DNA of 14,546 bases from Clostridiales bacterium UBA1248 (lineage in GTDB: Bacteria; Bacillota; Clostridia; Oscillospirales; CAG-272), in NCBI GenBank assembly GCA_002308615.1, contig DBWC01000128.1, forward strand, positions 4,699 through 19,244, given 5' to 3'. Numbering within the stretch: the stretch's first letter is position 1; each line of letters opens with the position of its first letter. Shown here piece after piece: positions 8,505-12,981 of this stretch. Below the pieces are notes generated by a model. The model was not told the DNA's origin, did no database searches, and saw only the letters and a list, made by a program, of their open reading frames with translations. Both the position numbers and the translations under genes were made by a program.

Positions 8505-8533
8505 ATTATAAAGGTAAAAAATGAATTTTTCAA
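8505..8533 (-). promoter_or_regulatory. Sigma-A promoter of the tldD-mnmE operon
   Basis: On the minus strand TTGAAA (8533-8528) is followed after 17 bases by TATAAT (8510-8505). The -10 box ends 29 bases before the tldD start, leaving a short leader that carries the AGGAGG ribosome binding site. It lies downstream of the terminator at 8581-8606, so the tldD operon can start independently of the transporter operon. This is the only good promoter I see for the seven genes. Confidence 0.75.
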
Positions 8534-8580
8534 TACTATGTGTATGTATATAATAATAAAGTAAAACGACCCTGCCGCCG

Positions 8581-8606
8581 AAAAAAAGCCCCGAGAACTC
8601 TCGGGG
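8581..8606 (-). terminator. Rho-independent terminator of the ABC transporter operon
   Basis: Read on the minus strand, an 18-nt hairpin with perfect 8-base arms (CCCCGAGA/TCTCGGGG, of which 7 pairs can form around a 4-base loop, 8589-8606) is followed by one C and seven T residues (8587-8581). The GC-rich stem plus T tract is a standard intrinsic terminator. It lies 180 bases past the permease stop and just upstream of the tldD promoter, so it separates the two same-strand operons. Confidence 0.85.
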
Positions 8607-8627
8607 GGATGGTGGGGTTTGGGAGCG

Positions 8628-8676
8628 GCAATAGGGGTTCCCCGTTGTGAACTTTGTGAGCAATGGGGGTTCCCGT
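8628..8676 (-). repeat. Imperfect direct repeat pair with GGGGAACC cores
   Basis: On the minus strand the copies read ACGGGGAACCCCTATTGC (8645-8628) and ACGGGAACCCCCATTGC (8676-8660), differing by one missing base and two changes. They are separated by 14 bases that include CACAAAGTTCAC. The two copies can also fold on each other: CCCCGTTG (8640-8647) pairs with CAATGGGG (8661-8668), with one G-U pair. The same GGGGAACC core recurs in the large hairpin at 8684-8736. The block is much richer in GC than the surrounding intergenic DNA and has no coding signal. Confidence 0.7.
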
Positions 8677-8683
8677 AAGGGGG

Positions 8684-8736
8684 CGCCCGTGGTTCCCCGA
8701 AAACGAGCTTGTCGAGTTTTTGGGGAACCACGGGCG
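8684..8736. repeat. Large inverted repeat, 15-bp perfect arms
   Basis: The arms CGCCCGTGGTTCCCC (8684-8698) and GGGGAACCACGGGCG (8722-8736) are perfect reverse complements around a 23-base spacer. The spacer is itself self-complementary: AAAACGA and TCG-AG-TTTT can pair, so the whole element could form one long stem. It lies about 50 bases past the permease stop. No T tract follows on either strand that would make it a simple terminator. It resembles repetitive extragenic palindromes, but family membership cannot be shown from one copy. Confidence 0.8.
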
Positions 8737-8751
8737 GGGAGCCCCGAATTT

Positions 8752-8768
8752 TGTCGGCTCTGCCGACA
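8752..8768. repeat. Short perfect hairpin downstream of the permease gene
   Basis: TGTCGGC and GCCGACA form a 7-bp stem around a TCT loop, 17 bases past the permease stop (8786). On the minus strand it is followed by AAATTC rather than T residues, so it is not a classical terminator. It may act as a 3'-end stabilising stem or be part of the adjacent repeat block. Confidence 0.6.
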
Positions 8769-8785
8769 CCTTAATTCTTATTAAT

Positions 8786-10519
8786 TCAATTCTTCTCCAG
8801 CGCTTCCATCGCGGCGCTATACGCGTTCGGAGTGTACGTTTCGGAAAGCGGTATTTTCAGATACCCGAATGATGTATAATACTGCACGTAAACGTCATTT
8901 TCGGCGCCGTTGCTTTTCAAATAGCTCTCCCATTCGTCCGCGTCTGCGTCCTTGACCTCGGCGCGAAGCGCGTACAGAACTTTTTCAATTTTTTCATAGC
9001 CGTACGCGTTTTTCTTTACGTCTTTTTCGTTTAAGGATATACCTACGAATTCATACGGATCTTTGTCTTCTATCTGAGACGGGATCAGCTTCAGGTACTT
9101 TTTATATTTTTCGCTCTGTTTTATCTCGGCTTTTATTTTTGTTTCGAGCGATGTCAAAATATTAAGCGATCTTTGCTTTGTCATCGGTCCGCTTTTTATG
9201 TTGAAGCGCATATAATTTCCGGCGCTGCTTCTGCTTCCGTGTTCGTTTGCGTACGCTATATTATTACAGATATCATTTACCGTATCTTCCCCGTTTATTT
9301 TATAGCCTTCCCGCAGGCACGCGCAGTACGCAGTATCAGTCAGGCTTTTGACAGAACCGCTGTATGAATTATACGCGTATACGGTGATTGAATTGACCTG
9401 CTCCGGCTTTGTTCCGAACGAGTATTCATACGAATGCACGCCGTAAAACAAGCCGGCAAACGCTATATTCAGCGCTATTACGATCCCAAAGACGGGCAAG
9501 GCTTTGAATATATTGCGCTTGCCTTTTGTGCTGATAAGCTCAAATATGAAATACGCGATCGCGGCTATCGTATAAAGAATTATAACGGTCGGCAGATAAT
9601 TATATACGTAGCTGCCGTCAATTATGCCTCTTATAAGCTCCAGAGTTCCGATAAACGAGAACGCGCAGGCCAAGATAACTCTGAAAACGGCCTGGACCTT
9701 AAGCGACGGCGCGGAACGCTCAGCCGTTTCGCTCTTTCTGAACCTGAACAGAAGATACGCGCCGACTAAGTATAAGACGCAGACGACCGCGCTGTATATC
9801 AGCGGGAACGGTTCCGTCATATCCTCGGCGGAACCGCCGACGTACGACAAAAACAGCCGCAGAGGCAGATTGTTGAAATCCGGCACGTTCATACTGCCCG
9901 CTAAGTTATACTGACCGCCGCCGGACGCGGTATATACGCTTGAATATACAAAATTATTGAAAACGTATGTAATGACCTGCGGGAATATCAGTATGACTCC
10001 GCTTAAAACAAGCTCAGTGAAGACCGAGCCGGAAACGGACGACGATAAGACGACGATCGACGCGGTAAATAACGACGATACAAATGAACAAAACGTAAAG
10101 ATCGCGACCTCTCGGACCGTATCCGCTCCGGCGCCTGAAAACGCGTACGCGGTGAAGATCGCCGCGCCCGATATCGCTGTGACCGCGGCTATTCCGGTAA
10201 TAAGCGAAGTTAATAATGATAAAAATATACACGAGCGCGTATACGGCAGCGCATGGAAGAAATCAGAGCTTCCGCGTTTATTCAAAAACGAAAATGTTTT
10301 AAATGCAAACGCCGGCGCGCCGATAAACACGAATATAAGATACGGCCACGTAAGGTAAAGTCCGGAGGTACCTCTGCCGTAAAGACCGCCGACTATGCGC
10401 AGGATAACGGAAAACGCGACAACAAAAACAATGGTCAAAGCGGAAAAAGTTATCATAAGTCCGCGCAGTCTGCGCAGCCCTTCAAGATACAGGCCTTTGC
10501 TCCATATATTCTTTTTCAT
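8786..10519 (-). CDS. ABC-2-type transporter permease with a large C-terminal non-membrane domain
   Basis: A 577-aa polytopic protein. Hydrophobic segments lie at about residues 21-45, 57-78, 97-125, 136-160, 165-190, 238-258, 275-297, 308-330 and 340-360. After the first two helices comes SDFFHALPYTR, resembling the (D)xxHxLPxxR loop common in Bacillota ABC-2 permeases of the YtrC type. Roughly 215 residues after the last helix form a charged soluble domain that is probably outside the membrane. The start at 10519 overlaps the ATPase stop as ATGA, and its GGAGG lies inside the last ATPase codons, so the two are translationally coupled. With the ATPase and a YtrA-type regulator it should form an ABC exporter-type complex of the kind linked to cell-wall antibiotic or envelope stress responses. 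The substrate is unknown. Confidence 0.88.
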   Translation of the reverse strand: MKKNIWSKGLYLEGLRRLRGLMITFSALTIVFVVAFSVILRIVGGLYGRGTSGLYLTWPYLIFVFIGAPAFAFKTFSFLNKRGSSDFFHALPYTRSCIFLSLLTSLITGIAAVTAISGAAIFTAYAFSGAGADTVREVAIFTFCSFVSSLFTASIVVLSSSVSGSVFTELVLSGVILIFPQVITYVFNNFVYSSVYTASGGGQYNLAGSMNVPDFNNLPLRLFLSYVGGSAEDMTEPFPLIYSAVVCVLYLVGAYLLFRFRKSETAERSAPSLKVQAVFRVILACAFSFIGTLELIRGIIDGSYVYNYLPTVIILYTIAAIAYFIFELISTKGKRNIFKALPVFGIVIALNIAFAGLFYGVHSYEYSFGTKPEQVNSITVYAYNSYSGSVKSLTDTAYCACLREGYKINGEDTVNDICNNIAYANEHGSRSSAGNYMRFNIKSGPMTKQRSLNILTSLETKIKAEIKQSEKYKKYLKLIPSQIEDKDPYEFVGISLNEKDVKKNAYGYEKIEKVLYALRAEVKDADADEWESYLKSNGAENDVYVQYYTSFGYLKIPLSETYTPNAYSAAMEALEKN

Positions 10520-11424
10520 CTTAAACCTCCTTTGACCGGCTCGGCGGTGTATCCCTGCGTTTTAAGCTCATATACGAAAAACTCTTCAAGCGAAAGCGGC
10601 ATTATATCAAGCAGCGCCGGCTCCGTTGCCCTTAATTTCTCCGTAACTTCCGCGCGGCCGCCTTTGATTATCAGCTCGAAAACGGAATTGTTTTTTGATT
10701 TATCAAGGATCTCAAGCCCTTCAAAATCTTCTTCTCTTTTCGGTCCGTCGTACGCGATCTGCACTTTGAAATAAGACGATTTTATCATATCAACGGCGTT
10801 TTCGTACACGACGGATCCGTTATGCAGTATTACGAGCTCGTCGCAGACGTCCTCAAGCTCGCGCAGAGAGTGCGAGGTTACGACCGCCGTTGCGCCGCGC
10901 GATATGACTTCTTCGTTTATAAGGTTTTTGAAACGCGTTCTCATAACCGGATCGAGCCCGTCGAACGTCTCGTCAAAGAACAGATAATCAGCGTTCTGCG
11001 AAAGCGCCAATATCAGCGCCGCCTGCCTTTTCATTCCTTTAGAAAACGACGATACCGGTTTTCTGTAATCGAGCCCGGAATCCATGGCGAGCGTAAGACA
11101 TTTATCAAAATCAAATGACGGATAAAGCAGCTTATAAGATTCCGCCGAGCTTTTTATGCTCACTACGGACGGAAAATACGGCTCTTCGGGTACGAACGCA
11201 ATACGGCCTTTTACCGCGGGATTTTCCCATACCGGAGCTTTGTCCGCTGTGATCTCTCCTTTGTCCGGTTTATAAATTCCCGCGATAAGACGTAAAAGCG
11301 TAGATTTTCCCGCTCCGTTGCTTCCGGCTATGCCGTAAACGGAGCCGTTTTTTATTTCAAGATCTATATCTGATAAAACAGCTTTATTATCAAAGCTTTT
11401 GGTCACGTTTTTAAGCGTTATCAT
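10516..11424 (-). CDS. ABC transporter ATP-binding protein (YtrB-like)
   Basis: A 302-aa nucleotide-binding subunit. Walker A is GSNGAGKST (34-42), the signature region is SSFSKGMKRQ (SKGMK in place of LSGGQ, usual for this ABC-2 subfamily), Walker B with the catalytic glutamate is LFFDE (148-152), the D-loop follows as GLD, and the H-loop histidine is H185 in TSH. The Q-loop glutamine is replaced by acidic residues (FVPEEP, 78-83), also seen in this subfamily. About 80 residues after the ATPase core form a C-terminal extension. It drives the downstream permease and presumably works as a homodimer on the cytoplasmic face. The gene starts one base after the GntR-gene stop and its end overlaps the permease start. 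Confidence 0.95.
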   Translation of the reverse strand: MITLKNVTKSFDNKAVLSDIDLEIKNGSVYGIAGSNGAGKSTLLRLIAGIYKPDKGEITADKAPVWENPAVKGRIAFVPEEPYFPSVVSIKSSAESYKLLYPSFDFDKCLTLAMDSGLDYRKPVSSFSKGMKRQAALILALSQNADYLFFDETFDGLDPVMRTRFKNLINEEVISRGATAVVTSHSLRELEDVCDELVILHNGSVVYENAVDMIKSSYFKVQIAYDGPKREEDFEGLEILDKSKNNSVFELIIKGGRAEVTEKLRATEPALLDIMPLSLEEFFVYELKTQGYTAEPVKGGLR

Positions 11425-11425
11425 A

Positions 11426-11812
11426 TCAATTCTCTCCTTTCTTTTGCGCGTCTGTGTTTATTTTATTTATTTCCGCTATTATCTCGTCCTTCGTGATTCC
11501 CGCGGCGATCAGCTCTCTGCACAGAGCGGAAACGTCGGACAGCCTTTCTTTTGACTTTTTCTTTATTATCTGTTTTGCCGCCTCAGTTACAAAACAGCCC
11601 TTTCCCTGTACCGTGCAGATGACGCCTTCCCTGTCAAGCTCCGTAAAGGCTCTCGCAACGGTGTTGGGGTTTGCGTGAAGCGACATTGACAGACTTCTGA
11701 CCGAAGGCAAAGCTTCGCCGGGCTTCAGCACGCCGGCGGCTATCAGCTTCTTTGTCTGCGTGATTATCTGCTCGTATATCGGTACTCTTGACAACAGATC
11801 GATTTGATACAT
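11426..11812 (-). CDS. GntR-family transcriptional regulator, YtrA subfamily
   Basis: A 128-aa protein. An N-terminal winged helix-turn-helix starts VPIYEQIITQTKKLIAAG, and its recognition region holds LPSVRSLSMSLHANPNTVARAF (about 35-56), continuing into GKGCFV. The C-terminal part is only about 50 residues and helical, which identifies the YtrA subfamily rather than the FadR or HutC types with a ligand-binding domain. YtrA proteins usually repress their own operon, which encodes an ABC transporter; the two genes downstream fit this. The start at 11812 has AAGGAG six bases upstream. A consensus promoter and a palindrome just downstream of the -10 box support self-repression. No effector can be read from the sequence. 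Confidence 0.95.
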   Translation of the reverse strand: MYQIDLLSRVPIYEQIITQTKKLIAAGVLKPGEALPSVRSLSMSLHANPNTVARAFTELDREGVICTVQGKGCFVTEAAKQIIKKKSKERLSDVSALCRELIAAGITKDEIIAEINKINTDAQKKGEN

Positions 11813-11824
11813 CCTGCGCTCCTT

Positions 11825-11849
11825 ACTGTATGAATTGTATTAGTACAGT
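11825..11849. promoter_or_regulatory. Probable YtrA-type operator
   Basis: The 25-bp site has ACTGTA (11825-11830) and TACAGT (11844-11849) as perfect arms 13 bases apart. Nested in it is a second dyad, TGTA-TTAG-TACA (11836-11847). Such TGTA/TACA dyads fit known GntR/YtrA operators. It starts four bases downstream of the -10 box (11853-11858), around the predicted transcription start and just before the ribosome binding site, so a bound repressor would block transcription. Confidence 0.65.
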
Positions 11850-11852
11850 TGG

Positions 11853-11881
11853 ATTATATCATACAACGCTCCTTTTGTCAA
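11853..11881 (-). promoter_or_regulatory. Consensus sigma-A promoter of the GntR-ABC operon
   Basis: On the minus strand a perfect TTGACA (11881-11876) is followed after 17 bases by a perfect TATAAT (11858-11853). The -10 box ends 41 bases before the regulator start codon. A promoter this strong in a transporter operon fits one that is kept off by a repressor, here presumably the first gene product acting at the palindrome just downstream. Confidence 0.88.
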
Positions 11882-11889
11882 GAGTAAAA

Positions 11890-11920
11890 CGATATTTTTT
11901 ATAAAACTCATGAAATATCG
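11890..11920. promoter_or_regulatory. Inverted repeat midway between two divergent promoters
   Basis: CGATATTT (11890-11897) and AAATATCG (11913-11920) are perfect 8-bp arms with a 15-base AT-rich spacer; the centre is 11905. The inner edges of the two -35 boxes are at 11881 and 11931, whose midpoint is 11906. Each arm is therefore 8 to 10 bases from a -35 box. The placement is that of a shared activator or repressor site. No T tract follows, so it is not a terminator. The binding protein is unknown. Confidence 0.55.
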
Positions 11921-11930
11921 CTGTAAGATA

Positions 11931-11959
11931 TTGACTTATGCCGCCTGATATATTATAAT
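11931..11959 (+). promoter_or_regulatory. Sigma-A promoter of the lipoprotein gene
   Basis: TTGACT (11931-11936) is followed after 17 bases by a perfect TATAAT (11954-11959). Transcription should start near 11966, which is past an in-frame ATG at 11964 and so rules that start out. It leaves a leader of about 58 bases before the ATG at 12024. It points away from the GntR-ABC promoter. Confidence 0.78.
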
Positions 11960-12023
11960 ACAAATGATCGATTTGGGGCAAGTGATGAGTTTACAAAAAA
12001 TATTTAATGTTACGAGGTGTTTT

Positions 12024-12569
12024 ATGAAAAATAAAGCGAAAATCCTTTCTAAATTGAAATTGATATTTATTATTCTATTCTGCTGTATAAACACCTTTAT
12101 GTGCGGATGCAATTCAAATTTAGAGCCTGAAACAGAGAATACTGTTTCCGCTTTCAATACGTTTATACTCTCCCCTCCGGAACCGGGATTAAGAAACTGC
12201 GATTCTTCGAATGTAAGCGTCAATGTTTCAAATTCGGTTTCACACGCAGACAGCGCAATAAAAGTAAGGATAAGCGGTTATAATACTGGAAACAGTGATA
12301 CTATATATGTTTATACCGCTTTCGGTCTTGAAAAGAAAATCAATAATAATTGGGAGCCGGTTCCTTATATTTTAGATGGAAACGAATCTATACGATATGA
12401 TGACGGCAGTTTATGGAATTATGTTTTTTCGTCCGCCGGAACACCTGTGGATGCAGAATTAAATCTATTTGTTTCGTTTCTTTCCGAAAATCTGAAATCT
12501 GGTGAAAAATACCGCGTTGTCGTTTATTTTCCTGATACGGTAAAATATGCGGAATTTACAGTAGAATAA
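12024..12569 (+). CDS. Putative lipoprotein with an Ig-like domain
   Basis: A 181-aa protein from the ATG at 12024, which has GAGGTG seven bases upstream and opens a signal sequence: a lysine-rich start (MKNKAKILSKLK), hydrophobic residues 13-26, then MCGC with the predicted lipidated cysteine at position 29. The in-frame ATG at 11964 lies at the -10 box and is rejected. After an acidic, Asn/Ser-rich linker, the C-terminal half has a beta-sandwich-like pattern: FGLEKKINNNWEPVP and later LKSGEKYRVVVYF, ending AEFTVE. This resembles bacterial Ig-like domains of the Big_14 type, an inference from pattern only. It should be anchored on the outer face of the membrane. Codons are clearly richer in A and T than those of neighbouring genes. 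It is divergent from the GntR-ABC operon and has its own promoter and terminator. Confidence 0.85.
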   Translation: MKNKAKILSKLKLIFIILFCCINTFMCGCNSNLEPETENTVSAFNTFILSPPEPGLRNCDSSNVSVNVSNSVSHADSAIKVRISGYNTGNSDTIYVYTAFGLEKKINNNWEPVPYILDGNESIRYDDGSLWNYVFSSAGTPVDAELNLFVSFLSENLKSGEKYRVVVYFPDTVKYAEFTVE

Positions 12570-12585
12570 TTAAAATCATCGCAAT

Positions 12586-12619
12586 GCGGCAATCAATTAA
12601 CGATTGCCGCGTTTTTTTT
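12586..12619 (+). terminator. Rho-independent terminator of the lipoprotein gene
   Basis: GCGGCAATC (12586-12594) pairs perfectly with GATTGCCGC (12602-12610) around a 7-base loop. One G and eight T residues follow (12612-12619). It begins 17 bases past the stop codon. It closes the lipoprotein transcript and so isolates rpoB from upstream transcription. Confidence 0.93.
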
Positions 12620-12647
12620 GACAAAATATTGTGAACCAGCGTTTAAA
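12618..12647 (+). promoter_or_regulatory. Possible distal promoter for rpoB
   Basis: A perfect TTGACA (12618-12623) overlaps the last two T residues of the lipoprotein terminator. It is followed after 18 bases by TTTAAA (12642-12647), a four-of-six match to the -10 consensus. If used, the rpoB transcript would carry a leader of over 300 bases. The -10 box is weak, so this is a candidate only. Confidence 0.35.
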
Positions 12648-12981
12648 ATTATGAATTTTTATATATTTTGTTTTTTGCGCGCGATTGTATAATAATCATA
12701 TTTTATGTCAAGGCAAGCGTATTGTTTTTATGCAATTTTGCCATACCGGCACAGCGTCTTTGCAATAATTTACACAATATTTTATCAAAATTTACATAAA
12801 GTTAATTTTCAGACTTTACATTTTATCTTAAAAAAATAAATATTATACTGTTGAAAATAATGGAAAAGGATGATATTCTTTTAGACTGTACTATTATGGG
12901 GAGTATGCCGTTTTATAAAATATTATATATAAAGCAAAAACCCGTATTATGTTGTAAGTTTTTAAAAATGGAGAGGAAAAA
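12648..12981 (+). other. AT-rich leader region upstream of rpoB, no gene seen
   Basis: This stretch holds no convincing gene. It contains three TTTACA hexamers at 12769, 12791 and 12815 (22 and 24 bases apart), a TATAAT at 12688-12693 without a matching -35 box, and several A or T tracts. A ribosome binding site GGAGAGG (12970-12976) lies five bases before the rpoB ATG. No ribosomal-protein leader or riboswitch fold is recognised by eye. Confidence 0.6.
12851..12879 (+). promoter_or_regulatory. Possible proximal promoter for rpoB
   Basis: TTGAAA (12851-12856) is followed after 17 bases by TATTCT (12874-12879), giving a start about 95 bases before the rpoB ATG. The -35 box matches five of six consensus bases and the -10 box four of six. 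It is the best-spaced candidate near the gene, but less convincing than the other promoters in the window. Confidence 0.4.

Noticed and set aside
8752..8768. Hairpin after the permease as the operon's terminator
   Set aside because: No T tract follows on the minus strand; the hairpin at 8589-8606 followed by seven T residues is a far better terminator.
8382..8769. Three overlapping minus-strand open frames across the repeat block
   Set aside because: They occupy different frames over the same GC-rich palindromes, have Pro/Ser/Arg-rich low-complexity translations, and cross a terminator and the tldD promoter. Open length here comes from lack of stops in GC-rich repeats.
8581..8770. CRISPR array
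   Set aside because: Only two imperfect direct repeat copies with one 14-base gap are present, and there are no cas genes; the structure is dominated by palindromes.
10253..10774. 173-aa plus-strand frame opposite the permease and ATPase genes
   Set aside because: It lies antisense to two genes with clear family motifs, has no ribosome binding site, and its translation has no recognisable pattern.
11964..12023. Longer N-terminus for the lipoprotein (ATG at 11964)
   Set aside because: The ATG is five bases past the -10 box, at or before the predicted transcription start, and would place a non-signal segment before the signal peptide.
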